Below are positions 43,117 through 52,616 of a DNA stretch of 64,000 bases, piece after piece. A program made the translations under genes and the position numbers. This DNA is from Chelatococcus asaccharovorans (GTDB lineage Bacteria > Pseudomonadota > Alphaproteobacteria > Rhizobiales > Beijerinckiaceae): positions 62,001-126,000 of the forward strand of contig NZ_QJJK01000011.1 of the NCBI RefSeq assembly GCF_003201475.1. Direction: 5' to 3'. The notes below the pieces were generated by a model, which had not been told where the DNA came from, made no database searches, and saw nothing but the letters and a program-made list of their open reading frames with translations. Position 1 is the stretch's first letter. Every line of letters begins with the position of its first letter.

Positions 43117-43977
43117 TCAGTCGCGGAATGTGACCGCGACCGGCTGGTGATCGGACGCATCGGCGTCGCGCAGCACCTCGGCCGAGGCGACCTTGGCCCG
43201 GAGGCCGGGCGTGACCATGATGTAGTCGATGCGCTTGCCGGTCTTGCCATCCCAGTCGCGATAGATGGTATCGCCTTCGGTCTCGGCGTGGCCGGCGGCG
43301 ACCCAGGCGTCGCAGAAGCAGCCGGGCGGATTGAGGCGGCCGTACATGTGACTGGTCGGGCCGACGAGCAGCTCGTAGACGGGGCTGTCCGGCGTCAGGT
43401 TGAGGTCACCCATCAGGATCGCCTCGGCGGGCACCGGCGGCGGCGGCTCTTCCAGCCACGAGGTATCGGGGTGCCCGCCGGCCGAGACGGGGCCGTCGCT
43501 TTGCGCGCGGCGATGCACGTCGAGGGTCAATTGGGCATGGAGAAGCCGCTCCTCATCGCACAGATGCGAGAAATGGCTGGAATAGACGCGGATCAGGCCA
43601 AGCGGCGTCTCGATCGTCGCTTCCGTCACGCCGCGCTGGATGGCATGGGCCGTCAGCGGCGTCAGCTTCGGAAAGAGGAACGTGCGCGTTGTGATGATCG
43701 GCCAGCGCGACAGGATGGCGTTGCCGAACTGGCGGCGGACATGGCGCCCGTCGAGGCGCTTGTCGATGTCGACCGTCGCCCCATACACGGCGTGGTATCC
43801 GCCCAGCCGCTCCGCGATGCGCTCGACTTGGTGGATATTGCCGGAGCGCTCCCAATAGGCCTCGACCTCCTGCAGGCCGACGATGTCGGCGCCGACGAGC
43901 ACGTCGGCGACACGATCGATGTCATAGCGGCCATCGCGGCCCTTGCCATATTGGATGTTGTAGGTGACGACGCGCAT
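43117..43977 (-). CDS. Endonuclease/exonuclease/phosphatase (EEP) family enzyme inside the ABC operon
   Basis: This 286-residue protein begins MRVVTYNIQYGKGRDG, the EEP opening strand. ADIVGLQEVEAYWER has the metal-binding glutamate, ILMGDLNLTPDSPVY the Asn/Asp pair, and ASDHQPVAVTF the catalytic Asp-His end. The family hydrolyses phosphodiesters (DNA, inositol phosphates, phospholipids). Its place between ABC ATPase and permease genes beside a C-P lyase system suggests a phosphoester substrate. I start it at 43977; a longer frame to 44208 has no family similarity. Confidence 0.85.
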   Translation of the reverse strand: MRVVTYNIQYGKGRDGRYDIDRVADVLVGADIVGLQEVEAYWERSGNIHQVERIAERLGGYHAVYGATVDIDKRLDGRHVRRQFGNAILSRWPIITTRTFLFPKLTPLTAHAIQRGVTEATIETPLGLIRVYSSHFSHLCDEERLLHAQLTLDVHRRAQSDGPVSAGGHPDTSWLEEPPPPVPAEAILMGDLNLTPDSPVYELLVGPTSHMYGRLNPPGCFCDAWVAAGHAETEGDTIYRDWDGKTGKRIDYIMVTPGLRAKVASAEVLRDADASDHQPVAVTFRD

Positions 43978-44012
43978 CGGGGATGCCCTCTCGTGATGAT
44001 CTCGACTGTGGC

Positions 44013-45107
44013 TCAGGCGTGAGCCTGCCGCCGCGGCGGGGCCGACGGCACGGTTGTGGTTGCGGTCATGGTTGACGGGGCAGCATCTTCGGCTGCCACA
44101 GCCGCGAAATGACAGGCGACGTGATGCCCCGCGCCGACGGCAGTGATGCGCGGCAGCTCCACGCGGCAGACATCCTGCGCGAGGGCGCAGCGAGGATGAA
44201 AGGGACATCCCGCGGGTATCGCGGCCGGGCTCGGCGGCTCGCCCGCAAGCCGTACGCGCTGGCGCGCGGTGCCAACCGCGATGCGCGGCACCGCCGAGAC
44301 CAGCGCGCGGGTGTAGGGATGGGCGGGCGCCGCGAAGACCGTCGCAATCGGCCCCTCCTCCACGACCCGCCCGAGATACATGACGGCGATCCGGTCGGCG
44401 ATATGGCGCACGACCCGGAGATCGTGGGAAATGAACACCGAGGCAAAGCCGCGCTGGCGCTGCAGGCTGCGGATGAGGGCGATGATCTGCGCCTGGACGG
44501 AGACGTCGAGTGCCGAGACCGGCTCATCGAAGACGACGAAGTCCGGCTCCGTCGCCAGCGCCCGGGCCATGACGACCCGCTGGCGCTGGCCGCCGGACAG
44601 CTGGTGGGGAAAGCGCGCGGCCAGCGCGGCGCCGAGGCCGACATCGGCGAGCAGTTGTTCAATGGGCGGCGCGACGGTCCCGGTCTCATTGCGATGAATG
44701 CGGAACGGCTCCAGCACCTGCTCGCCAATGGTCATGCGCGGATCGAGCGCCGCCAGCGTATTCTGAAAGACGAGCTGCATATGCGCCCTGAGGTGCCGTA
44801 GCCTGCCTTCGCTCAAGCCGGCGAGATCCTGTCCGGCGAACAGCACCTGTCCACGCGTCGGGCGTTCCAGGCCGAGCAACAGGCGGCCGAGCGTACTCTT
44901 GCCGCAGCCGCTCTCGCCCACGATCGCCAGCGTCTCCCCACGCCTGATCGCAAGGTCGACATGGCCAACGGCGGCGATGGTGCGGCGGGCGCCGATCCAT
45001 CCACCGACGCTGAAGGACCGCCCGACGCCGTGCGCCGCGACGAGCACCTCGGCCGATGTTCGATCAGCCGACCTTTGATCAACCGGCATATCCAGATCAA
45101 CCGACAT
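44013..45107 (-). CDS. Oligopeptide-type ABC transporter ATPase (DppF-like)
   Basis: This 364-residue protein has Walker A IVGESGCGKSTLGRLLLG, Q-loop VFQNTLAALDPRMTIGEQ, signature FPHQLSGGQRQRVVMARAL, Walker B FVVFDEPVSALD and H-loop FISHDLRVV. A C-terminal oligopeptide/dipeptide region ends with the CPFHPRCAL cysteine pair, a feature of DppD/F ATPases that often bind an Fe-S cluster. The start at 45107 overlaps the end of the DppD-like gene by 11 bases. The frame open to 45521 is a shadow. Confidence 0.9.
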   Translation of the reverse strand: MSVDLDMPVDQRSADRTSAEVLVAAHGVGRSFSVGGWIGARRTIAAVGHVDLAIRRGETLAIVGESGCGKSTLGRLLLGLERPTRGQVLFAGQDLAGLSEGRLRHLRAHMQLVFQNTLAALDPRMTIGEQVLEPFRIHRNETGTVAPPIEQLLADVGLGAALAARFPHQLSGGQRQRVVMARALATEPDFVVFDEPVSALDVSVQAQIIALIRSLQRQRGFASVFISHDLRVVRHIADRIAVMYLGRVVEEGPIATVFAAPAHPYTRALVSAVPRIAVGTARQRVRLAGEPPSPAAIPAGCPFHPRCALAQDVCRVELPRITAVGAGHHVACHFAAVAAEDAAPSTMTATTTVPSAPPRRQAHA

Positions 45108-46170
45108 GGCGGCGCTCCGCTGACGATGTGCCGGCTGCGGGCAAGGGATATCCCGACGTCTGCGGTTGGGTTTTGTCCCCGCCGAACCCGTGCGGCAGGC
45201 GCGGCTCGCTGCGATGGCAGGCCGCGCGGTGACTGCCGCTGACGACGACCGACGGCGGACGTTGCGCGCAAAGCGCGATCGCATCCCGGCAACGCGGCTG
45301 GAACGGGCAACCGGTGCCGGCGGCAAGCCGATCCCCGGGCGAACCGGAGATGGGCCGTGGCGGCGCCGGTTGTGCAAGGTCAGGCATCGAGGCGAGCAGC
45401 GCCTGGGTATAGGGATGCCACGGCGCGCCGAGCACGTCGGCCGCCTCCCCCGTCTCCATGACGGTGCCGCCGTACAGCACGGCGACGCGCTGCGCCATTT
45501 CCGCGACGACACCGAGGTCATGCGTGATGAGCAGCACGCCGAGACCCGTATCCGCTTGAAGATCTTCCAGAAGGTCGAGAATCTGCGCCTGCGTCGTCAC
45601 GTCGAGCGCGGTCGTCGGTTCGTCGGCGATCAGGAATTGCGGCCCGGCGGCAAGCGCCCCGGCGATCATCACCCGTTGGGCCATGCCTCCGGACAATTCG
45701 TGGGGAAAGGCCCCGAGAATGCGCGCGGGATCACCAAGGCCGACGCGTGCCAGCATATCGACAGCCGCCGCCCGCGCCGCGCGCTGGCTCGTGGCGCCGT
45801 AGCGGCGGAACTGGCCGGTGAGATAGCGCCCCACCGTCCAGCGCGGATCAAGCGAGGCCTGCGGGTCCTGAAAAATGGCCGCGATCTGCCGGCCGCGGAT
45901 GGACGCGTGGGGCCCGGCGAGGCCGGTGACATCGGTGCCGTTGAGGCGCACGCGGCCGCCGCGCCACATGATACCGCGCGGCAGAAGGCCGAGGATGGCA
46001 AGCGCCGTCAGGCTCTTGCCGGAGCCGCTCTCCCCGACGAGGGCGACGATCTCGCCGCTTGACACGGCGAGGTCGACGTCATTGACAAGGATGTCTCCGG
46101 CCGCCGAAGCGAGGGTGAGCCCCTCGACCTCGATACGCGCCGTCGGACGCCCGGCCATGCCCAGCGTCAC
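45097..46170 (-). CDS. Oligopeptide-type ABC transporter ATPase (DppD-like)
   Basis: This 357-residue protein has Walker [22 protein letters not shown]-loop IFQDPQASLDPRWTV, signature FPHELSGGMAQRVMIAGAL, Walker B FLIADEPTTALD and H-loop LLITHDLGVV. The CPFQPRCRDA cysteine motif lies near the C-terminus. It overlaps the solute-binding protein gene upstream by four bases and the DppF-like gene downstream by 11. With two ATPases, two permeases and a binding protein, the transporter is complete. Confidence 0.92.
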   Translation of the reverse strand: MTLGMAGRPTARIEVEGLTLASAAGDILVNDVDLAVSSGEIVALVGESGSGKSLTALAILGLLPRGIMWRGGRVRLNGTDVTGLAGPHASIRGRQIAAIFQDPQASLDPRWTVGRYLTGQFRRYGATSQRAARAAAVDMLARVGLGDPARILGAFPHELSGGMAQRVMIAGALAAGPQFLIADEPTTALDVTTQAQILDLLEDLQADTGLGVLLITHDLGVVAEMAQRVAVLYGGTVMETGEAADVLGAPWHPYTQALLASMPDLAQPAPPRPISGSPGDRLAAGTGCPFQPRCRDAIALCAQRPPSVVVSGSHRAACHRSEPRLPHGFGGDKTQPQTSGYPLPAAGTSSAERRHVG

Positions 46171-47729
46171 CCGGGGAAGGTGAGATTGTAGGGCCGCAGA
46201 TCCATGAACTCGAAGCTCACCGGCTTCCAGTTGATGCCACGGCGGACGCCATAGATCTCGACCGGTCGATACAGCACCGCACCGGGCGCCTCGTCCTCCC
46301 AGATGTCGAGGAGGCGCTGGAAGGCACCGCGGCGGTCGTCGCCGTCGGGCATGCTTGCGACCTGGGCGGCGAGGTCATTGAAGGCCTGCGGCGCTTTCCA
46401 GCCATGCACGGTCTGGACCGAGCCCTTCGGACCCCAGTCACTCGGAAGCGGCGTCGCCGCGTCGGGCATCTGGAAGCCATTCGACCAGTTGCGGATCTGC
46501 AGCCCCGGCGCCAGCACCTGGCTCCACTGGTCGACGATCTCCATACGCGCGTTGATGCCGACAGCCTTCCACATTTCCAGCATCATCTGGATGGCGGCAA
46601 CCGAATTCACGTAGTAATCGTTCAACGTGCGGAAGGTGATCGGCTCGCCCTTGTAGCCCGCCGCCTTCACCAGCTCACGCGCCGCGGCCGGATCATGCTT
46701 GAACCCCGGGCGCTTCGGATCGTAGACCACGCCATATTGCGGGATCTGGAAGCCGTTGGTGATGCCGGCAAGCCCGCCCCACAGCGTCTTGTTGATCAGG
46801 TCGCGGTCGATGCTGAGGTTGAGCGCCTGGCGCATGCGCTTGTCGGAGAGCACCGGTGCATCAGACTGGTACACGACGAGATGCACGTTCTCGATCTGCG
46901 ACGAACGCGCTTCCACGTGGGACTGCGAGGTGAGCATCGGCAGGTTGTCGGGCGTCAGCGCGCAGGCAATGTCATAATCGCCGCTGATGAGGCCCGCGGC
47001 GCGGGTCGCGACTTCCGGCACGACCTGGAAAGTCACGCGTGAGGCCGTCGGCCTCCCGAGATAGTAATCGTCGAACGCCTCCAGGACGACGCGGTCGCCG
47101 GGGATGAACTCGACAAGTTTGTAGGGGCCCGTCCCGATCGGCTTCAGGCCGAAGGCCTCCGGTCCCTGCTCGCGATAGAGCTTCTCCGGCACGACCCAGG
47201 CGATCCACGACGCCAGGCGCTTCTCCAGGCTGAAGTCATCGGCCTTGGTCTTGAAGCGCACGGTTTTGTCGTCGAGCGCTTCCACGCTCTCGAAATTCGC
47301 GGAGAACAGCGGGCCGCGCGGCACCATCGGCTTCGTGCCCCAGGCGCGATCGGCCGAGAAGGTGAAGGCCACGTCCTTGGCCGTGACGGTCTCGCCGTTG
47401 TGGAACTTGATGCCGTCGGCGATGGTCACGGTTACCGTGCGCGCATCATCCCGCTTCCAGGACTTGGCGATCGCCGGCACCAGCGCCGTCGCCGTGCCGG
47501 AGCCGTCGGCGAAGAAATCCCGGCGGATCAGCGTATCGAAGAGCGCGTTGGTGACGCGATTGCCGACATTGCCGATGGCATTGACCGGCTCGAGCGTGAC
47601 CGGCAGCCCCTGCACCGCGATGCGCAGCTCCGGGCGCTTGGCCTGCGCCGAGACCCCCGTGGCCGCGAGCGTCGCAGCGGCAGCACTTCCCGCCATGAAT
47701 GAACGACGTGACAGATCCAGCATATCCAT
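46167..47729 (-). CDS. ABC transporter solute-binding protein, family 5, Tat-exported
   Basis: This 520-residue protein has a twin-arginine signal (LSRRSFMAGSAAAATLAATG, ~6-25) followed by the family 5 (OppA/DppA/NikA type) fold, including VTVTIADGIKFHNGETVTAKD and PIGTGPYKLVEF. Tat export is unusual enough to suggest cofactor or folded export, but is common in alphaproteobacterial family 5 proteins. It is the first gene of the six-gene operon. An A/T-rich promoter region at 47730-47863 includes a motif also found before phnC. Confidence 0.92.
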   Translation of the reverse strand: MDMLDLSRRSFMAGSAAAATLAATGVSAQAKRPELRIAVQGLPVTLEPVNAIGNVGNRVTNALFDTLIRRDFFADGSGTATALVPAIAKSWKRDDARTVTVTIADGIKFHNGETVTAKDVAFTFSADRAWGTKPMVPRGPLFSANFESVEALDDKTVRFKTKADDFSLEKRLASWIAWVVPEKLYREQGPEAFGLKPIGTGPYKLVEFIPGDRVVLEAFDDYYLGRPTASRVTFQVVPEVATRAAGLISGDYDIACALTPDNLPMLTSQSHVEARSSQIENVHLVVYQSDAPVLSDKRMRQALNLSIDRDLINKTLWGGLAGITNGFQIPQYGVVYDPKRPGFKHDPAAARELVKAAGYKGEPITFRTLNDYYVNSVAAIQMMLEMWKAVGINARMEIVDQWSQVLAPGLQIRNWSNGFQMPDAATPLPSDWGPKGSVQTVHGWKAPQAFNDLAAQVASMPDGDDRRGAFQRLLDIWEDEAPGAVLYRPVEIYGVRRGINWKPVSFEFMDLRPYNLTFPG

Positions 47730-47741
47730 ATCCTTCGGATC

Positions 47742-47757
47742 GATATATATTGGCTAT
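47742..47757. promoter_or_regulatory. Motif shared with the phnC upstream region
   Basis: GATATATATTGGCTAT reads ATAGCCAATATATATC on the other strand. It resembles the tandem TTAGCC(A/G)A(A/C)ATATCT repeats at 54224-54253. It lies just upstream of the family 5 binding-protein gene. Shared regulation is a hypothesis. Confidence 0.35.
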
Positions 47758-47863
47758 CTTATATACTTGCCGCGCATCAGTTTTATGACGAGAGCAGATT
47801 TCAGAAATAAATCAGCAGAAAATCATAATCTATCTAATATTTCAAAGTATATATACGCGCCTT

Positions 47864-48475
47864 TCATTTGTATTTTTCTATGAACTCCTCAGCCGACATC
47901 GCCCTGAAATCGGGCAGCGCCTGATGAAGTCTGTCGTGCGGCCAATCCCACCAGGCGAGGTCCATGAGCGCCTGCGCCACCTCATCCCGGAACCGCTGAC
48001 GGATGGTCTTCGCCGGCACACCGACGGCAATCGCAAAGTCGGGAACATCGCGCGTGACGACGGCATTGGAACCAACGACGGCACCGGTACCGATCGTCAC
48101 ACCCGGCATGACGACCGCACCATGGCCGATCCAGGTATCATGACCGATCGTGATGCGGCTCCCCGCGCGCCAATCGAAGAAATCCGCGTCGTCGCTCTCG
48201 CCATCGAAGTACCAGCCGGACCGGTAGGAAAAGTGATGTAATGAGGCGCGATGCATCGGATGCATGCTGGCGTAGATGCGTACATAAGCGGCAATATTGG
48301 AGAACTTTCCAATATCCGCATAGGCAATCTGCGTACCTTCGACGGCATAGGAATAGTCGCCGATACGCGACCGCGCGACATGGCAGCGCGCGCCGATATC
48401 GACATAGCGGCCCAATTCGCTGTCCTTGACATCGGCGGTCGGATGGATCAGCGCCGTCTCGGATAATCTGGTCAT
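47864..48475 (-). CDS. Hexapeptide-repeat acetyltransferase of the C-P lyase cluster
   Basis: This 203-residue left-handed beta-helix protein has imperfect hexapeptide repeats ([20 protein letters not shown] ... [20 protein letters not shown]) and the loop [13 protein letters not shown]. It matches the transferase family found in phosphonate degradation operons, whose exact substrate (possibly aminoalkylphosphonates) is not settled. It overlaps phnL by four bases and ends the phnGHIJKL operon. It could fill the role of PhnO, which is absent here. Confidence 0.88.
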   Translation of the reverse strand: MTRLSETALIHPTADVKDSELGRYVDIGARCHVARSRIGDYSYAVEGTQIAYADIGKFSNIAAYVRIYASMHPMHRASLHHFSYRSGWYFDGESDDADFFDWRAGSRITIGHDTWIGHGAVVMPGVTIGTGAVVGSNAVVTRDVPDFAIAVGVPAKTIRQRFRDEVAQALMDLAWWDWPHDRLHQALPDFRAMSAEEFIEKYK

Positions 48476-49173
48476 GCGGCCCTCTGGAACTGTGCGACTT
48501 CAAACAGCCGGTCGGCAACGGCCTCGCGTACTTCCGCGTCGTGAAAGATGCCCACGACCGCCGTGCCGCGCGCCTTGGCCTCGCGGATCAGCGCGATCAC
48601 AATCTGCCTGTTGGCGGCATCGAGCGAGGCCGTCGGCTCGTCGAGCAGAAGAACGGGATAGTCGACGACGAAGCTGCGGGCGATATTGACCCGCTGCTGC
48701 TCGCCCCCGGAAAAGGTGGCTGGCGCCAGCGACCAAAGCCGCCGCGGGATATTCAGTCGGCTAAGAAGGTCGCCGGCGCGCGCGTCCGCTTCTTCGCCGG
48801 GCAGTCCCCATATCCTCGCCGGCTCGGCGACGATATCGCGTGTCGGGACCCGCGGTATGACGCGCAGAAACTGGCTGACGTAGCCGACCGTGCGACGGCG
48901 GACCTCCACCACGCGCCAAGGCTCGGCGCTGGCGAGATCGATGGCTGCGCCGTCATGCATCACCAGAATCTCACCGCTGTCGGGCTTGTAGTTGGCATAG
49001 AGCGAGCGCAGGAGCGTCGACTTGCCGGCACCGGATGGCCCGTGCAGGCACACGCATTCGCCCGCGTGCACGCGAAGATCAAGGCCGGCGAATACCGGGA
49101 TCCGCACGCCACCCTGGGTGTGCAGGGTGAAACTTTTACTCAGACTGCGAACATCTATTCTGGCGACCATCAT
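48472..49173 (-). CDS. phnL: C-P lyase system ABC-type protein PhnL
   Basis: This 233-residue ATPase has Walker [21 protein letters not shown], signature [17 protein letters not shown], Walker [13 protein letters not shown] and the [11 protein letters not shown] opening typical of PhnL. In C-P lyase it works with PhnGHIJK on the nucleotide-dependent conversion of phosphonates. AAGGA lies five bases before the ATG at 49173; a second ATG follows directly. The frame open to 49293 is not used. A 17-base gap separates it from phnK. Confidence 0.93.
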   Translation of the reverse strand: MMVARIDVRSLSKSFTLHTQGGVRIPVFAGLDLRVHAGECVCLHGPSGAGKSTLLRSLYANYKPDSGEILVMHDGAAIDLASAEPWRVVEVRRRTVGYVSQFLRVIPRVPTRDIVAEPARIWGLPGEEADARAGDLLSRLNIPRRLWSLAPATFSGGEQQRVNIARSFVVDYPVLLLDEPTASLDAANRQIVIALIREAKARGTAVVGIFHDAEVREAVADRLFEVAQFQRAA

Positions 49174-49190
49174 ATCAATCCTTGCGACGT

Positions 49191-50033
49191 TCACGCCTGC
49201 AGCACCGAAGACACCAGAAGCTGCGTATAAGGGTGATGGGGATCGTCGAGCACCTGGTCGGTCAATCCCGCCTCCACCACGTCGCCGCGCCACATCACCA
49301 TGAGGCGGTCGGCCAAGAGCCGGACCACCGCAAGGTCATGCGTCACCACCACGGCGGCAATGCCGAGATCGCGCACCAGTCCGCGCAGGAGATCGAGCAG
49401 GCGCGCCTGCACCGAGACATCAAGGCCGCCGGTCGGCTCATCCATGAAGACGAGGCGCGGCCGCGTCACCAGATTGCGGGCGATCTGCAGGCGCTGCTGC
49501 ATGCCGCCGGAAAACACACGCGGCTTGTCGTCGATGCGGTCGATATCGATCTCCACGCGAGCGAGCCAATCCTCGGCCTCCCGCCGGATATCGCCATAGT
49601 GGCGCGCGCCGATCGCCATGGGCCGCTCGCCGATGTTGCCGCCGGCGCTCACGGCCATGCGCAGCCCGTCGCGCGGGTTCTGGTGAACGAAGCCCCAATC
49701 CGTACGCATCAGCATGCGGCGCTCCGGCTCGGACAAGGTGAGAATATCGACGAGCGGTGCGTCCTCCGACCCACGCCGCAGATCATAGGCGATCGAGCCG
49801 GCGTCCGGGGCCAGCCTGCCGGAGAGGCAATTGAGCAGGGTCGACTTGCCCGAGCCGGATTCCCCGACGATCCCGATGACCTCGCCCGGATAGAGCGTGA
49901 AATCGATATTCCGGCAGGCGACCGTGCGGCCGAAAGACTTGTTGAGGCCTTCCACCTTGAGGAGGGGCTTGCGGACAGCAGCCGATGCGCGCGTCATTCG
50001 TTCGGGCCTTGTGGCTGATACCGTGGTCATCAT
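49191..50033 (-). CDS. phnK: C-P lyase system ABC-type protein PhnK
   Basis: This 280-residue ATPase has Walker [21 protein letters not shown], the PhnK-typical [20 protein letters not shown] segment, signature [17 protein letters not shown] and Walker [13 protein letters not shown]. It docks on the PhnGHIJ core complex. It overlaps phnJ by four bases. The start could be the first ATG or the Met at residue 13. Confidence 0.95.
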   Translation of the reverse strand: MMTTVSATRPERMTRASAAVRKPLLKVEGLNKSFGRTVACRNIDFTLYPGEVIGIVGESGSGKSTLLNCLSGRLAPDAGSIAYDLRRGSEDAPLVDILTLSEPERRMLMRTDWGFVHQNPRDGLRMAVSAGGNIGERPMAIGARHYGDIRREAEDWLARVEIDIDRIDDKPRVFSGGMQQRLQIARNLVTRPRLVFMDEPTGGLDVSVQARLLDLLRGLVRDLGIAAVVVTHDLAVVRLLADRLMVMWRGDVVEAGLTDQVLDDPHHPYTQLLVSSVLQA

Positions 50034-50914
50034 CTCGCCTCCGGCTCGAGCGCATCATCCATATCGGGCTGCTCGCCCACATGGCCCGCGGCGCGGCGCT
50101 GGCCGCAATAGTCGGTATCGGAACAGACGAACATCCGTTTGCCCCTGTCGTCGAGCACCACTTCGTCGAGGTAGCTGTCGGTTGCGCCGCACAGCGCGCA
50201 GGCGCCGTCCCAGCGCTGGACCGTGAACGGGTGATCGTCGAAATCGAGGCTCTTCACGGTGGTATAGGGCGGGATCGCGTAGATGCGCTTCTCGCGGCCG
50301 GCGCCGAAGAGCTGGATCGCGGGATTGTCCTGCATCTTGGGATTGTCGAATTTCGGGATGGGCGACGGCGCGGTGAGATAGCGTCCATTGACGATGACAG
50401 GATAATCGTAGGTCGTCGCGATATGGCCGAACTGCGCGATGTCCTCGTAGAGCTTCACCTGCATCAGCCCGTATTCGCCATAGGCGTGCATCTTGCGCGT
50501 CTCGGTCTCGCGTGGCTCAAGCCGGCGCAAGGGTTCGGGTTGCGGCACCTGATAGACGAGGATCTGCCCCTCGACCAGATTGGCCTCCGGGACGCGATGG
50601 CGCGTCTGGATGATGGTGGCGTCCGTCGTCTTCTCGGTCGTCGCCACGTCGGCAACGCGTTCGAAAAAGCGGCGGATCGACACGGCATTGGTGGTGTCGT
50701 CGGCGCCCTGGTCGATGACCTTGAGCACGTCGCGGGGGCCGATGACGCTGGCCGTGACCTGGATGCCGCCCGTGCCCCAGCCATAGGCCAGCGGCATCTC
50801 GCGGCCACCGAACGGCACCTGGTAGCCCGGGATGGCGAGCGCTTTCAGGAGCGTCCGGCGGATCATCCGTTTCGTCTGCTCATCGAGATAGGCGAAATTA
50901 TAGTCGCCGGTCAT
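50030..50914 (-). CDS. phnJ: Carbon-phosphorus lyase core enzyme PhnJ
   Basis: This is the 294-residue radical-SAM-like catalytic subunit that breaks the C-P bond of ribosylated phosphonates. It begins YNFAYLDEQTKRMIRRTLLK and carries the RAHALCYGWGTGG-like LAYGWGTGGIQVTASVIG. The Cys motif is CALCGATDS ... CSDTDYC, holding the Fe-S and catalytic cysteines. It overlaps phnI and phnK by four bases each, so the operon is tightly coupled. Confidence 0.97.
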   Translation of the reverse strand: MTGDYNFAYLDEQTKRMIRRTLLKALAIPGYQVPFGGREMPLAYGWGTGGIQVTASVIGPRDVLKVIDQGADDTTNAVSIRRFFERVADVATTEKTTDATIIQTRHRVPEANLVEGQILVYQVPQPEPLRRLEPRETETRKMHAYGEYGLMQVKLYEDIAQFGHIATTYDYPVIVNGRYLTAPSPIPKFDNPKMQDNPAIQLFGAGREKRIYAIPPYTTVKSLDFDDHPFTVQRWDGACALCGATDSYLDEVVLDDRGKRMFVCSDTDYCGQRRAAGHVGEQPDMDDALEPEAR

Positions 50915-52008
50915 TCCGCGGCCTCCTGCGGTTCCACCCGTGCCTGCTCGGCGCGCATCTTGCGCACGAGTTCGAGCTCTGCCTGGAAGTCGACATAGTG
51001 AGGCAGCTTGAAATGGGTGACGAAGCCGACGGCTTCGACATTATCGGTATGCGAGAGGACGAATTCATCATCCTGCGCGGGGTAAAGCGCATCCTCGCCC
51101 AGTTCCTTGCAGCGCAGCGCCCGGTCCACGAGAGACATGGCCATGGCCTTGCGCTCGCAGTGGCCGAAACTCAGCCCATAGCCGCGCGTGAACTGCGGTG
51201 GCTTCTCCGCCGAGCCCTTGAACTGGTTGATCATCTGGCACTCGGTGACCGTGATATCGCCGATGTCGATGGGAAAGCCGAGCTCTTCCGGCACGATCTC
51301 GACCGAGACCTCACCCATGCGCAATTCACCGACGAAGGGATGACTGCCGCCGTAGCCGCGCGTCGTCGAATAGGCGAGCCCCAGGACAAAGCCTTCGTCG
51401 CCGCGCGCGAGGTTCTGCAACCGTTGATCGCGCCCCGCCGGAAAGGACATGGGATCGCGGGTGACGTCGAAGACGGGCTCGCCTTCCCGGTCCGCCACCT
51501 CCTCCTCGATCAGGCCCTCGTGGGAGAGAATATCGAGCACCGGCAGCATGGTCTCCGGCAGCGGTGAAGCGGCCTGCTCGGCCTCCGGAACCGTCTCGCC
51601 TTCCGCCGCCAGGGCGAAATCGAGCAGCCGATGCGTGTAGTCGTAGGTAGGCCCGAGAACCTGCCCGCCGGGCATATCCTTATAGGCGGCCGAGACGCGC
51701 CGGCGCACGGCCATCTCAGCCGTTTCAATGGGGCGGGACACCGCGATGCGCGGCAGGGTGGTGCGATAGGCGCGCAGCAGGAAGATGGCCTCGATGCTGT
51801 CCCCCTGCGCCTGTTTCAAGGCGAGCGCCGCAAGCTCCGGATCGTAGACGGAACCTTCGTTCATGACGCGATCGACGGCGAGGCGGAACTGTTCGGTGAT
51901 CTGCGCGAGACCGAGCTCCGGCACCGCCGGATCGCCACGGCGCTCCTCCGCCACCAGCTTGTGAGAATTCAGGATGGCACGCTCGCCACCCTTTACCGCG
52001 ACATACAT
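50911..52008 (-). CDS. phnI: C-P lyase core protein PhnI
   Basis: This 365-residue protein opens MYVAVKGGERAILNSHKLVA and contains LLRAYRTTLPRIAVSRPIET and VLGPTYDYTHRLLDFAL, all characteristic of PhnI. PhnI is the nucleosidase-type subunit that links phosphonate to ribose. AAGGAG lies five bases before the ATG at 52008. It follows phnH with a two-base gap. The longer frame to 52185 is a shadow. Confidence 0.96.
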   Translation of the reverse strand: MYVAVKGGERAILNSHKLVAEERRGDPAVPELGLAQITEQFRLAVDRVMNEGSVYDPELAALALKQAQGDSIEAIFLLRAYRTTLPRIAVSRPIETAEMAVRRRVSAAYKDMPGGQVLGPTYDYTHRLLDFALAAEGETVPEAEQAASPLPETMLPVLDILSHEGLIEEEVADREGEPVFDVTRDPMSFPAGRDQRLQNLARGDEGFVLGLAYSTTRGYGGSHPFVGELRMGEVSVEIVPEELGFPIDIGDITVTECQMINQFKGSAEKPPQFTRGYGLSFGHCERKAMAMSLVDRALRCKELGEDALYPAQDDEFVLSHTDNVEAVGFVTHFKLPHYVDFQAELELVRKMRAEQARVEPQEAAE

Positions 52009-52010
52009 GG

Positions 52011-52616
52011 CTACTCCTTCACCGTGATGCCCCGAGGAAGGCCCATCACCGCATCGCCGCATGCAAAAAGAACATCCACCCCGAGCGGATAAAGCCCCTG
52101 ATTGAGCGCCCAATCCGCCCAGAACCAGTCCGGAAGCCCCGCGACCGCGACCGTCCGGCGGCGGAGAATGCCAGGCCCGGACCACTGGCGCTGCGGCCCT
52201 TCGGTCAGCGAGGGCACCGTCACGACGAGGGTCGTCGACCGATCGGGATAGCGCTCGTCGCCCATGGCAAACGCGTCAAGGCGCGGCATCGCCGCCGCGT
52301 CGCCGATCAGTCCGAAACGCGCATCCGCAGCCGCGGCGACCAGGGGCGCACCGCAATGAAAGCGCAGGTAGGTCGACACAGCCTCGCTCGAAAGCGCGGC
52401 ATCGCTCCAGATAGGGGTGTCGAGATCGCAGAGCGTGAGAACGACCGAGGCCATTGCCGGATCGAGCCCCTCGGGCGCCCCCGGTCGGTGCGCGAGCCGC
52501 TCGATCGCGCCGGGATAGGCGACGGCGTTCAGCACGCTGCGGAAGACGGACTGGCTGTCGAAGACAGGATCGGCGAAGCCCGGCCCAAGTCCGGCCGAAT
52601 CGAATGCGAGCGTCAT
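52011..52616 (-). CDS. phnH: C-P lyase core protein PhnH
   Basis: This 201-residue protein begins LGPGFADPVFDSQSVFRSVL and shows NAVAYPGAIERL and TFCDLDTPIW-like LTLCDLDTPIWSD, typical of PhnH. It is a structural subunit of the PhnGHIJ complex. It overlaps phnG by four bases and sits between phnG and phnI as in other clusters. Confidence 0.94.
   Translation of the reverse strand: MTLAFDSAGLGPGFADPVFDSQSVFRSVLNAVAYPGAIERLAHRPGAPEGLDPAMASVVLTLCDLDTPIWSDAALSSEAVSTYLRFHCGAPLVAAAADARFGLIGDAAAMPRLDAFAMGDERYPDRSTTLVVTVPSLTEGPQRQWSGPGILRRRTVAVAGLPDWFWADWALNQGLYPLGVDVLFACGDAVMGLPRGITVKE

Noticed and set aside
41338-44022. Two long plus-strand frames (409 and 474 residues) opposite the ABC permeases and EEP gene
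   Set aside because: Their composition (runs of Arg, His, Asp, Gln) is that of complementary-strand reading of real genes.
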